DNA of 64,000 nucleotides from Symbiotaphrina buchneri (Eukaryota > Ascomycota > Symbiotaphrinales > Symbiotaphrinaceae): contig BCIG01000020.1 in NCBI GenBank assembly GCA_001599915.1, positions 521,416-585,415 on the forward strand. The letters run 5' to 3'. Below the pieces are notes generated by a model. The model had not been told where the DNA came from and made no database searches. It worked only from the letters and a program-made list of their open reading frames with translations. Positions 49,358 to 60,301 of this stretch are shown piece by piece (the stretch's first letter is position 1; each line of letters starts with the position of its first letter). The position numbers and the translations under genes were made by a program.

Positions 49358-50800
49358 TTAGGCTTTATCACCCTTCAGATCCTTCAATTTCTCCTCCAGC
49401 TTCTCCAGCCTCCGCGTGAGATTCTCCTCCTTGGAGCTCAAGCTGGTCAGACGTTTTCTTGCCTCCGTCCACTGCTCCTGGGCTGCCAGCTCAGCCTCTC
49501 TGGCCGCCTTTAGTTCCTCCGCATAGCTATTCTGCTCGTCTTTCGCCGCCGTGATCAGTTTCTCCAGTTCGGAGCGCATGACGTCTTGCATCGCGCGAAC
49601 GGCCTGCTGTACGGGTGCAGAAGATAGTAACTCTCCCTCTAGATCTTCGGGCCTGGATGTGTGAACAGGCGTCTCTCTGATAGCACTTGCGGCAGGCGCT
49701 TCGGTGACTTCGGCGGAGTTTGTGGTGTCCAAGGATGGTGCGCTGGGAGGGATGTGTCCAAGCGAAGGTGCCCCTGTGGCCGGCGGTGCTGAGTGTACGG
49801 ATGACGTCTCTCGTTTGCCTTCACTGCTTGCTTCAGGACGTGGGCCGCTAAGCTTGAGAACCAAGGAGTCTCGCCTCAGGCTTCTGTTCTCCGCCGATAA
49901 CTCAGGGCCGCGTTCTGGTGTGGCCGGATCGCTGTTTATGAGGGCTGCGACTGACATGCGATTCACAGAGCCTGTTCCCGCTACAACGATGGAGTTGGAC
50001 GTAGGCGTTGCCTTGGGACTTCCTTCAACATCGTGTTTGTCCTTGCGACGTCTCAGCCTTCGAAAGAGAGGCTCGTCATCATCATCATCAATGGTGATGG
50101 GGTCGCTTTCGCTCGAGGTCTTCTTGCCCTTTCCCTTGTCAACGTACTTCTCGTTCTTCTTGTCCTCTTGTTCGGACGTGTGGACCCTGACTTGGTGCTT
50201 CTTGTTGTTATGCTCGCCTTCTGATTCCGAGTCTTCGGGAAACAAAGTTCTGGCAAGCTCATCATCAGTGCGCTGAGTTCTAGACCGTTTCAATAGACGC
50301 GCGGCAATCGACGATCCTTCAGCTTCTTCTGGTTCTCCATGTCGTGATTCCACGGAGGGTTGCACCGAACCGCAATTGGTACATGCACGACCTGAACGCA
50401 CCTTGGACCAGCATCTTCCACAGGTCTTCCATCCTTTCCCAGCAGCTGGAGGTGACGGGGAACGGCGATGCATTGTCCTTCGTCCTCTTGTACGGGCTAT
50501 GCCCTCATCCATATCTGTTGCAGTGCTGTATTCTGGATCTTCTCGATTCCTCTTTTCTTCCCGGAGAACTTCCTTGGCCGTAACGTCTTGCAGTGCCGTT
50601 TCCAGTTCGTTGATCTGCTGATCCAAGTCTATCTCCAATTGTTGGAAAGAAATGTATCTTCCCTGGTGACGGAGCAAAAAGGCTTTGCTCAGATAGGTCC
50701 GTAACTCGTCGCTGTTGGTGTGGATGTTGTCTATCTCAAGCCTCGTGGGGTTCCTAGGTACGTACGTGAGAAATTCTATGCCGCTCTCAAACAAGTCCAT
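49358..50800 (-). CDS. Orphan protein with C-x2-C-x9-C-x2-C motif and coiled coil
   Basis: A 480-aa single-exon protein without a family I recognise. Residues 1-75 look ordered (MDLFESGIEFLTYVPRN, DELRTYLSKAFLLRHQGRY) and include a short helix with heptad-like leucines. A compact four-cysteine motif follows at C127, C130, C140 and C143 (TCGRCWSKVRSGRACTNCG), a typical zinc-ribbon knuckle pair. The central 250 residues are disordered with alternating basic and acidic patches (ITIDDDDDEPLFRRLRRRK). The last 80 residues form a strong coiled coil rich in Glu, Lys and Ala, ending LEEKLKDLKGDKA. It is divergent from the gene at 51353. Nuclear localisation is plausible from the basic patches but is not shown. 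Confidence 0.75.
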   Translation of the reverse strand: MDLFESGIEFLTYVPRNPTRLEIDNIHTNSDELRTYLSKAFLLRHQGRYISFQQLEIDLDQQINELETALQDVTAKEVLREEKRNREDPEYSTATDMDEGIARTRGRRTMHRRSPSPPAAGKGWKTCGRCWSKVRSGRACTNCGSVQPSVESRHGEPEEAEGSSIAARLLKRSRTQRTDDELARTLFPEDSESEGEHNNKKHQVRVHTSEQEDKKNEKYVDKGKGKKTSSESDPITIDDDDDEPLFRRLRRRKDKHDVEGSPKATPTSNSIVVAGTGSVNRMSVAALINSDPATPERGPELSAENRSLRRDSLVLKLSGPRPEASSEGKRETSSVHSAPPATGAPSLGHIPPSAPSLDTTNSAEVTEAPAASAIRETPVHTSRPEDLEGELLSSAPVQQAVRAMQDVMRSELEKLITAAKDEQNSYAEELKAAREAELAAQEQWTEARKRLTSLSSKEENLTRRLEKLEEKLKDLKGDKA

Positions 50801-51352
50801 GTTCCATGTTCATGGATGAGAACCAAGGATAGCGGGGAGAGCTTGAGTCTGTCTTAAAACTGGACCTCAATAAGACGACTTACTAATGGGCATAAAGGCG
50901 ATGTGCAAGCCTCGATCATAAACAAGCAGTCCTTGGAAACTGCCTGGGGCTGAGGGTATCTGGCTTCTCTGTCCGGTGAGCTGAGGAGGTGGAGAACTTG
51001 AACCCTCCAGAACCGTTGAAGCAACTACAACTTGTACAGAATGACCACTGGGTAGCTACAATCACTCTGAGAGAGAGTGCTTTCCGCTGAAATAAAACGA
51101 GACGAACGAAGCTAATCCCGTCGAGGACGACAGGCTCGGCGGCGACATCATCACATAGGCTAGTCGCCGTGGTGTTGTCGCCGCCTAGCCTGTCGTGTGA
51201 ATATATAAACACGTCTGGACGAGAGTCGTTCTTCCCAGACTCTCATCTGCAGCACCTCCCACCATCAACCTGTCAAAGGCACAATCATGGTGCTGTAGCC
51301 TATCATCTTCGTCCTTGACAGCGTGATATCCTCCAGCGGAAACGCCCTGCTT
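50801..51352. other. Bidirectional promoter region
   Basis: 552 bases between two divergent orphan genes. A TATATAAA at 51202-51209 probably serves the plus-strand gene. No other site is clear. Confidence 0.55.
51202..51209 (+). promoter_or_regulatory. TATA box of the orphan gene at 51353
   Basis: TATATAAA lies 144-151 bases before the ATG at 51353, the same spacing as in the con-10 and His-rich protein genes of this window. Confidence 0.6.
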
Positions 51353-52848
51353 ATGGAAAGAAGACAAAGCAAGCGTATCCAGAATATTGAAGACGAAAAG
51401 GTATATACTCCTCACGTTCTGTCTCACAGACTCGGCAAGAGTCACGTTGAACGAGAGTCTTCCACTAACACTACCACAGAAACGCAAGGCCATAGAAGAG
51501 GAGAAAGCTGCTCGTATCAAGCAGATTGAAGAAGAAAAGGTAAGCAATACCCGTGTTGTCTCTAAGGAAGACAGACACATTGAAGGAGATTCTTCTCTAA
51601 CCCTGTCACAGAAGCGCAAAGCCGGAGGAAAGAGAACTGCTCAGTCCCACAGAGGGAACAAGAGCATACTAGGGGCATCAAGTAGTAGACCAGGCACGTT
51701 CTTCCATGTCCCGTGTTGGTCTCTGAATCTGACCATTTGCGGCAGCGAGGGTCCAAAAGCTCGATTCAGAAGTCTATCGTCTTGCTGCACTCGCGCATCT
51801 GATTCCTCAGGAGTCCACTTACGGACGTGGGATTCGCGACGTTGTGAGGTTTACATCGTCTCTTTACGGCACCATTATGGCCTCACTCCCGAGAAAAGGA
51901 GCAGGCAGAGGAACGGTCGATGAAATCATGGAGCTGGAGTTGACGAACTATGCAACGACTCCGAAGGTACGAGATGGTCCGAGCCATTCAAGGAACCAGG
52001 CACCAATGACAATGGTTTGGGATGCGAAGAATGGCCGTCCTATTACTCCAGAAGATCTCGATGTTGGAAAGATGTCGACTAGCCCACCGAATCTAACGGC
52101 GCTACCACCACCAAGATCCACCCCGAAGAGGCCCATGAAGCTCACAGATGCAACTACGCCCGGGCAATCCCCCCCTCATAAGCGACGGCTTCTCAGTCGG
52201 ACCGCGGATACTGCGACATACGTACCTATGCAGATCGGCAGGGACCATATCCTGAATCAGCAGCTATGTATTTCTTGCCGGAAGGTCAAATCAGGAACTG
52301 AATTCAACGCTGGTCAGAGGAAGTGCCGGGATTGTCTATACCCAGGCAGAGTTGTACGTATAACCTGCAGAATGAAGACGCCGGACGGTTGCTGAGTGAT
52401 GTACCAGAATCTACGACGGGCTCCAGCTCTGCCTCGTCCGGGACCGCCCGCTGAATTCATCTTCGACCATAGATCAGCAGGTGCACCAAGGACCATCACT
52501 CCTAAAAAGAAATCGCACTCCCCTGTCTTGAAAGCTATCGAACAGGTCCAAGATGTCGAGCAAGATGTGGCGCGTAGAAGCCGAAATCCCTCACCCCCGG
52601 AGCTAGTAACAAGGATTACGCCGGATGACGATTTCGTGAAGGCTAAGAAACCTGGAGAGATGGGCCCTTTGGACGAGCACTTTGCGCACGGCGCGCTGGC
52701 TGCTGAACCGCTTGGCCCGATCGAGGATCAGCCGATCGAAAGTGTTGAGATCGTTGATATCCATCTGGAAGAGATCTCCGAAGATGATTCCGATGATGGA
52801 TCCGATGACTCGGTCACTCTGATCAAGGAGGTCATCACGATTGATTGA
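51353..52848 (+). CDS. Orphan protein with C-x2-C-x15-C-x2-C motif, five exons
   Basis: No function is known to me. Exons read by eye are 51353-51400, 51480-51539, 51612-51681, 51746-52353 and 52408-52848, giving 408 aa with frame kept at every junction. The first three exons encode a short basic/acidic helix (IQNIEDEK, then KRKAIEEEKAARIKQIEEEK in exon 2, then KRKAGGKR) and arose partly by tandem duplication of an exon-intron unit. Exon 4 has an ordered stretch (VQKLDSEVYRLAALAHLIPQ, TYGRGIRDVVRFTSSLYG), then a linker, and then four cysteines at C234, C237, C253 and C256 (CISCRKVKSGTEF, KCRDC), the C..C...K....F....C..C zinc-knuckle pattern. The C-terminus is acidic (EISEDDSDDGSDDSV). The intron between exons 3 and 4 uses a GTAGTA donor, the least certain junction. 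Confidence 0.72.
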
Positions 52849-55205
52849 GATCACCTTGCTGTTGAGCAGATCGATGATCTATCTCTGGGGATAAGGCACG
52901 ATCGATCGATGAGATTTCTGGGGCAGATTCATATTCTCCACTCAAGATGCAGATTGATATGAGATCCGGATGATCTGAAGATGCAGCAGATGAGGGATGA
53001 TTGCCCGATTGTACCTGAATAGATAAAGCAGATGCAAATTGTGTACTAGTAGCTAGGCAATCGGTCATATCTGAAAAAGCCGTGGAGTGCTGCGTGAGTG
53101 GCGAAACTATAGATTGATTTCACTGCAACTGTAGCGTGCACAGTGGATCAGATTGATTTACAGTCATACCACCTTGACTATCCCGATAATCAGCTTCATG
53201 CTGAAGGGGTTAACAACGTGCTGGGAAATCTCAAGATAATCGTATCGATCTGTGATCCATATCACAGATGTTGAATTAGGGAATAACAGGCACGTGAGCA
53301 GAGTGAAAGGCGATCAAGCAACACCCATCTTGATCAGTGTAGGATCATGATGAACATGAACAATACCGGAGAGGTAAGTGCCTTAAAACCGTAAATATGC
53401 ATTTGATAACCTCTATGAAGTTGAAGGGATGGTTTATCAAGATTTCGATACTCTCTTACGTGGCAGATCGCAACAGCGTGACTTTTCCAGATCTTGAAAT
53501 GACGACTATTGTGACACAAAACAAGCCACAGGCAAGACTGCTCGTTGATTACTCTATGCGTGCATCCACATGCGGTCAAATGTATAATAGGATGATCCTG
53601 AATGCTTGTGATATTTCAGCGCTGCAAGCGGTCAGACGGAAGGGCCGCTGCATATTGTCAACAGGGGCACCAGGGGCTAAGCTCGTATCGCATCTGGGCG
53701 CCACAATGCACACAATCACAACAATCAGTCTCGTGACTCGACCGTTGGATGTGCAGAGAGCACACAGGAGCATCATCACATCCAAGAATGAATGAGCCAA
53801 AGAGGCAGGTCTAATCCTAACGGCCCGGTGCACATGGCCATCAGATACGGCCGCAAGCCAGGGCTGTGCCGCCGAGGGGCATGACGGAGTAGCTGGACCA
53901 AGCCTAACGTAGCGTTGGCGCCCGGGATCCCGCACTTATGCCGGCGGCCCCCGAAACAGGAGCAGGGGCCTCTCACCAACTTGCGGTCTGGATACCTGCC
54001 GCCGGTAGAGCAAGAAGGTCGCCGACCTGTGCTGCAGCAAGCAATTGGGGAGTACTGCAGATGACTGGCCTGGTTCCAGAAGGGTGCCTGAGAGGACTTT
54101 AGGCCATCTTGCTCACCGACATGGAGATATTTCCGCCAAGATCCTTTGGCTGCGGCGGGATGGGCTTCGGCAGCGCCGGGCGGTGATTCCATGCATGAGA
54201 TGTCGGAATCATCCTCGGCGTAAGCGCTGGATGCGTGCACCAGAGAATGGTTCACCGTACAGCTAGCGTATCATGACGGAGAGAAAGGTCTTGCTTCGTG
54301 ATCTGGAGCAGGAGCATTTATTTGCATGCGGTCGTTTCTCTTCAAGATCCTTGCCTTAGCCGTTAGCCTAGCGAATTGCCCGGATGGGCAGGTGACTTGG
54401 GGGGCATTTGTTACGAGTCAGCTCCGCACCGTAGTAGCTCCGGATGTGTATCATCTCTCCGTGATGCATTTCGCTCCCGATACGTGCAGAGAACGATGAA
54501 ACCACACCTCGAAAAGACACTGCTGTATGGTGCCAATGCCATCTTTCCAAGATCTAATGCCAAGAGCCAACGGAACGCTTGAGGACCCGTCGTCTGTTTG
54601 TGTGCAGGCAAACGCGGCGCGGTGTCTTTTTGACTTGTGTTCCTCGCGTCATTTCGATTTTCCTGAAGTTTCCTTCCGAGCTTCCTACAGACCCGACAGT
54701 CTGGTTCACCCTTGACAGCGAGCGAAAAATTGCTGCTTTGCTGGCCTCTGCCCACAATCCACAACTACTAATGATGATTCCTAACACCCACCTGGAAGCA
54801 GCAGTCTGCTCTCCTTCTCGACTGGCCTACCTGCAGCCGCCTACAGGCATCCTCCCTTACGCCCGAGTACGAGGGGTCTCCTTCTCCGCCTTATAGTCTG
54901 TCGCTCATCCTGAAGCGCTTTACGTGTCGGTCGGGAGTTTTAAGCATTGAAACCGCTAGGAGTTATTGCTGACCATTGATCGACCATTTTCATCACAAAA
55001 GCAACATTGATATCTGTGCGAACTGCTGTACCTTGTGGATTGAGATCGAGAAGTCGCATCGTGTTGTCGACATTCCGTGGATCATCACCCCTACCTGTCC
55101 TGTCTTATCCGCTCCGCACCGCGACCCCGCACGTGTGCATTTTTACCACATCTCCACGCCTTGAACCTGACACGCTTCACGAAGAAACGAAAGAATGTCA
55201 ATCTA
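52849..55205. other. Intergenic region, left part GATC-dense
   Basis: About 2.4 kb without a gene I can support. The first 130 bases contain seven GATC tetramers. Open frames on both strands between 53,400 and 54,900 lack recognisable content. The right end should contain the promoter of the orphan gene at 55206. Confidence 0.45.
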
Positions 55206-56405
55206 ATGTCGCAAATTGAATCATACACAACTTCTATTCTCCGCCTACAAGCTGCCGAAACCCCCATGGCGGACGAGGAGCCACAACCTACAATTCCCGC
55301 GCCGCTTACTCACCTCAGCGGCGCTATTTCCACCTGGCTAACTCATCTGAAAGACTTGGAATCCCAGATTGGCAATCGGAAAGACGAGCTCGCTGCGATC
55401 TCCCACACCGAAGCGCCAGTGCCACGGCTGAAGAAGAAGACGGGTTCGACGGAGTCGCTTCGGCCGACAGATGAACCGAAATATGCGCATGCCATTGAAG
55501 ACTCTCCACCAAGCAGTCCTAGACAGCACCAATCGTCTTCTCATCGGAAGAAGCAGAAGAGGACAAACGAGGAAAACGTCGACGATGTCGCGTCCGATGC
55601 GAATATACTCCCTCCAGGCCGCACTGCGCGCCATACTTATCGGACCAGAAGTATGATAATCGTGTACTACGACTCGCGAGTTCAAGAAGCATTTGAATAC
55701 CTGGTGCGGGAAATGTCATCAACCAGAAGCATGATCCGAAAGGAAAGAAGGGAAGAGAAAATGCGAGAGCTCTTCAAGAAGCCGGCTTTCAGCCGGACAG
55801 CGTCCTTGGGACCTACGGCGACAGTCAACAATAGCATGGATGTTGAGGTCACCGGGGGCGGGGTCCCACCGGCCAATAACATTCTCGAGGCAGACGACGA
55901 TGACGGCTCCGACGACGAGATCTTTGAGGAGATCCGGCCTCGGATGCTCATGGCCAGGACACGCTCCGCTCAAGTGGGCATGGCGCCTCCTCGAACCGCA
56001 GGGTCTATGCTCCCGCCAGGAGTATCTGCAGGACAACGATCGTCATCAGCCGTTGCTGCAGCGGCTGCAATCGCCAGAGCTGGTAGTCGGGGATCGAAGA
56101 GCTTACCTGGAGACAAGTTCGCAGAGTCATCCGACTCTGACATGACGCTGGTGTGGGACGCTATCGACCAGTCTCTCGACACAGCTCAGAATTTATGCGA
56201 AAAGGGAGCGCATCAATTCCTGCGCGATGGCGAATGCGAAGATGAGATCGAAGGTGTAAAGCGGGCCTTTGCCGAGATCCAACGAGTCGTGGAACGTGAA
56301 GTCCGCCTTGCGACGGAAAGAGCGAAGGTGGCCGAACGTCAGCAAGACAATCCGCGGCCGGCATCATCTAGCAGCTCCATGGAGGCGGACGACGAGCATG
56401 ACTGA
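55206..56405 (+). CDS. Orphan Ser-rich protein with acidic tail
   Basis: A 399-aa single-exon frame from the ATG at 55206. I recognise no family. The N-terminus is helical (IESYTTSILRLQAAE, ISTWLTHLKDLESQIGNRK) and is followed by a disordered linker with a basic patch (SSSHRKKQKRTNEE). An ordered helical stretch lies around YYDSRVQEAFEYLVREMSS, rich in Arg and Glu. A further ordered block, TLVWDAIDQSLDTAQNLCEK, is followed by a C-terminal helix (VKRAFAEIQRVVEREVRLATE). The protein ends in MEADDEHD. The open frame extends to an earlier ATG at 55077, but that part is Pro/His/Arg-rich and looks like leader. The N-terminal W-L-...-LE-...-K-x-EL pattern recalls the orphan at 46812. Confidence 0.65.
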   Translation: MSQIESYTTSILRLQAAETPMADEEPQPTIPAPLTHLSGAISTWLTHLKDLESQIGNRKDELAAISHTEAPVPRLKKKTGSTESLRPTDEPKYAHAIEDSPPSSPRQHQSSSHRKKQKRTNEENVDDVASDANILPPGRTARHTYRTRSMIIVYYDSRVQEAFEYLVREMSSTRSMIRKERREEKMRELFKKPAFSRTASLGPTATVNNSMDVEVTGGGVPPANNILEADDDDGSDDEIFEEIRPRMLMARTRSAQVGMAPPRTAGSMLPPGVSAGQRSSSAVAAAAAIARAGSRGSKSLPGDKFAESSDSDMTLVWDAIDQSLDTAQNLCEKGAHQFLRDGECEDEIEGVKRAFAEIQRVVEREVRLATERAKVAERQQDNPRPASSSSSMEADDEHD

Positions 56406-57419
56406 CTGATGTGGAAATGGTTGAAATGGGTGGTAAGTATCTCTTGGACTTTATGGAACCGGATGACGCAGGGCGGAGGATCTGGATAATTTGCAATATA
56501 CCACCAATCATGAATCTATCATCTTTAAATCCAGACAATGTTTATATCTTCGAAGATCAAGAAGTGTGAGCTCAGTTTGAGAACTGTCCTATCGCTTGCA
56601 TTGACCGTTTTCGCCCCGCTTATCATCCATTAATTCTCCGATGATTCGCTTCGGACCTTTGGCGCCGGAGGTCCCATCCGCAATGATCTGCCACGGCGGA
56701 CGATCTCCCTACAGCAACTTGAAAAGCAAATATTTGCATCTTACGCTCGTTGAGACACGCACAAAGAGATATTTATTTCTAATTTATACAGCGTCAATGA
56801 TAGTCATGACTGCCTTTTTCTCCAACTGTCATTGCCCTGAAAATCAGCAGGATAGCTGAAGCTGGTATGCCCAGGCTGTGCCAAACGGCTGATGACGGAG
56901 GGAGCAGACGGTATCGATAAGAAAAGCTTGGCCTTTTTGCCCACCAATCATCGTTTCTGAATTGCAGATAACATGACTGATCTGACAAAAGTAGCTTTAC
57001 CGTGATCAGCGGAAGAACCTGCCAGAAGTCTGCCATCTCATTTGATCGCTAGGCCCCCTCCATTTCGGTAGTCCAGCCTTACTTGCTACGAGCCTCCAAG
57101 CCGTATGCCTATGTGCCGCCCGCCACATTTCCCCGGCTCTGCCTGAGTTTTCCCCTGGCTTTGAAATAATGGGTTCTTTATAAGCCTAACCGCGTCAATG
57201 CTTCCATTTGCGGGTCATCTCATGTGGTGAGACTCACATTCACAGCTTCTGCTACCTAAACCACTGCCAAGCGAACTCAACATCTCCGCGGCACACTGCG
57301 GGTCCCAAAAAGATCTTCTTGTGCCATCAGCCCCAGGTGGCTCGTGTGCTCTGCGCTAGACAGGGCTTTGAGAAAGGGCGTCAATAACCCCACGGAGGTG
57401 CGATTGCTGCCGAAAGCAC
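56406..57419. other. Intergenic region before the Zn2Cys6 gene
   Basis: 3' flank of the orphan gene and promoter of the Zn2Cys6 activator. A TATAAG at about 57179-57184 lies 236 bases before the start codon and is a weak TATA candidate. No gene is supported. Confidence 0.5.
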
Positions 57420-60301
57420 ATGGAGGAGGAGCCCAAGGTTGACGGCGTCGCACAAGCCGCGGCGCCTCAGCCGAGCACATCTCCGACCCAGACGAGGACA
57501 CCGAAGGGGAGAAGTCGGAGTAAGAAGGATAAGTCGGGAGGAAGAGAAGGAGAGGACAATCCGGCGAAGAGGAGATGCGTGTCGACGGCGTGTATCGCGT
57601 GTCGGAAACGGAAGTCGAAGGTAGGAGAGATTCTGCAGAAGGCTGGAATAGATGGTCGCTGATGGATCGCCAATTGATAGTGTGATGGCAATACACCGAG
57701 CTGCGCCGCCTGCGCTTTGGTTTATGGGACTGAGTGCATATATGATCCCAATTCGGATCATCGGAGGAAAGGAGTCTACAAGAAGGATATAGGTACTGCT
57801 GGTCTCCGATGTCCGACGGGTCATTGCGCTAATCAAACGCAGACAGCCTGAAGACGAAGAACTCCACGTTACAGACGCTGGTACAGGCGATACTAAACTC
57901 TCCCGAGGATGAAGTGCTAGCGTTGGTACGCCAGATCCGGACATGCGAAAGCCTCGACGATGTAGCCGATACCCTACTGGCGAAGGAGAAGGGAATAGAG
58001 TTTGAGGAGGAAGAGGAAGAGAGAGAACTACAGATATACAGTGATGCACCTAGCGCACCGTTACCAACGTTCGAGAAGGAACTGTCAGGGAAAATGGGTC
58101 AGCTGCATCTCGAGAATGGTGCTGTGCGGTTCTTAGGAGGGACATCCAACTTGATATACTTGCCTGGGAGTACGTATGACGAGGATTCAGAACCTTCAGT
58201 GTCGGACTCGTTGCAGTCTAGCGGCGACCCTATAACATCTTGGACGACAGTAACCACAGATACCGAACTCATCGTGCATTTGCTGAACATGTACATGGCT
58301 TGGCATTACACCTACTTCACGACCCTCTCTAAAGATCTCTTCTACCGCGACTTCTTCCTTGGACGGAAAGGAGTTGACACATCACGCACAGTATACTGCT
58401 CATCTCTGCTCGTCAACGCCATGTTGGCGTTAGGCTGTCATTTCTCTTCGTGGCCAGGTGCACGTGCCGAACCCAACGACTCCGCAACGGCCGGTGACCA
58501 TTTCTTCAAGGAGGCGAAGAGGCTGATCATGGAAAACGACGAGTATGAGAAGCCGAAACTCACAACCGTGCAAGCATTTGCATTGATGTCTGTACGTGAG
58601 GCTGGCTGCGGTAGGGAAGCAAAAGGCTGGGTCTATAGTGGAATGAGCTTCCGCATGGCTATGGACATGGGTCTCAACTTGGACTCTGGAGGCTTAACGG
58701 CGAGCTCAGGCTCGAAATTAGATGAGGCTGAAATTGATGCGAGAAGAATAACGTTCTGGGGCTGCTTTCTTTTCGACAAGTAAGTCCGAACCTACGCCTA
58801 CTCTCCGGACCTGCATTGACTGGAGTAGGTGCTGGTCAAACTACTTGGGCCGTCAGCCTCAGTTACCGGTCAACAACATCACCACTCCGAAATTTGACGT
58901 TTTTCCAATGGAGGATGGTGCTTCTTGGGCACCATACACCGACACAGGCCTTAACGAGTCGCTCAGTCAGCCTGCTCGAACACGAGCTGTGGCCCTCAGG
59001 ATATCATCATTGTGCGAAATCAGCAGCGATCTTCTGAACTTTTTCTATCACCCTTCCGCAACATCAAATCCTCCTTCCAAGACGGCAGAACTAAACAAAT
59101 TAACGGACTTACATACGCGGTTAGAGGCATGGAGGCGCAGCTTGCCCGCTGAAATGGAGCCTAAAGAAGGCGCATTGCCCAATGTCCTAGTCATGCAGTA
59201 AATCCTTTCGCATGACTGGTTGACCTTCTGCTAATGCTGGTCAAGCATGTTTTTCCAACTCCTATACATCCACCTCTACCGCCCGTTCCTCAAGTATACC
59301 CAGGCGACCTCTCCTCTTCCAGCACACGTCTCACCTCGGCGCCTCTGTACACAAGCTGCCAGCATGATATCCAAGCTCCTTCGCACCTACAAGCGAACAT
59401 ACGGCCTACGACAGATCGTTAACCTTGCAGTGTATATTGCTCACTCAGCCTGTACAATCCATCTACTCAACCTCCCCGAGAAGAACGCGAAACGCGATAT
59501 CGTTAGGGGTGTCAGGCAATTGGAAGAGATTGCGGAAGGCTGGCTATGCGCTCGAAGGACTCGGTTTCTGCACTGGCGAAGATGTGGAAGATTGAGCTTC
59601 CAGAGGAAGCTGCAGCCACACTTGCCAAAACCGACGCCAAATGGGGCGCCATTCCTACTGCACCATCCGGCGCACCTGTCCGCAAGACCGCCGTGCCCCC
59701 GAACACCGCTCCTACCGCCGGTGGTACGATGGCATACCAACCTCCTCTCCCAGCACAACTGCAACAACAACAAGTCCCCTACTTCGACCCCGCCACCTCC
59801 ACTCAACCCACCTACTACCCAACGAATCCAACCACGACCCACCCCCAAACCACCGCCGCCTCACCCCACCACCGCCCGCACGGGCTCCCCAGCACCATCT
59901 TCCCCCTCCCGCCCCAATCCGCCGCCGAGTTCTACACCACCGCGCCCGACACCACCACCAACAACAACTCCCCCGCCACGCACCCGCCCACAAGCTCACA
60001 AACCTACTGGCCCGCCTCCTCGACCGCAGCAGGCGTCCGCTCCACATCGACGCAGTCGCAGCGCTCGCCTGCGAGCACGTTCGGTGGCGATGTCGGCGCG
60101 GCGGGTGTTGAGGAGCCCCAGGATTGGTGGTTCCGTGACCAGAGTGCCCTGGCGCTGGGGTTTGAGAATTGGGGTGGGTTTGAGGAGGGGTTTGGTGGCA
60201 ATGTGGGGAATTGGGGTGGGAGGGCGGATGGGACGGGCGGCGGATATGCTGCGAATGGAGGGTTTTCTGGTGGGGAGGGGTTTGAGGAGTGGTATCAGTG
60301 A
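57420..60301 (+). CDS. NirA/NIT4-like Zn2Cys6 transcription factor with a frame change in the last exon
   Basis: Exons are 57420-57620, 57681-57792, 57843-58779, 58829-59197 and 59246-60301. The binuclear zinc cluster is complete (C58, C61, C68, C75, C78, C86; CIACRKRKSK plus CDGNTPSC). A helical linker and the fungal-specific transcription factor domain follow. That domain has VHLLNMYMAWHYTYF, LALGCHFSSWPGA, SVREAGCGREAKGWVYSGM, FWGCFLFDKCWSNYLGR and LYIHLYRPF. This pattern resembles NirA/NIT4, the pathway-specific activators of nitrate assimilation, but the specificity is not proven. Near 59557-59570 the conserved reading moves to another frame: WLCARR in the first, then SALAKMWKIELPEEA in the second. 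The second frame ends with a Gln/Pro-rich part and WWFRDQSALALGFENWGGF before TGA at 60299-60301. A two-base insertion (or one-base loss) in the genome or a sequence error would explain it. The original frame also stays open to 60305. Confidence 0.8.

Noticed and set aside
53576-54255. Overlapping minus-strand frames of 119 and 159 codons
   Set aside because: No ordered sequence, no splice context, no TATA or leader; treated as intergenic.
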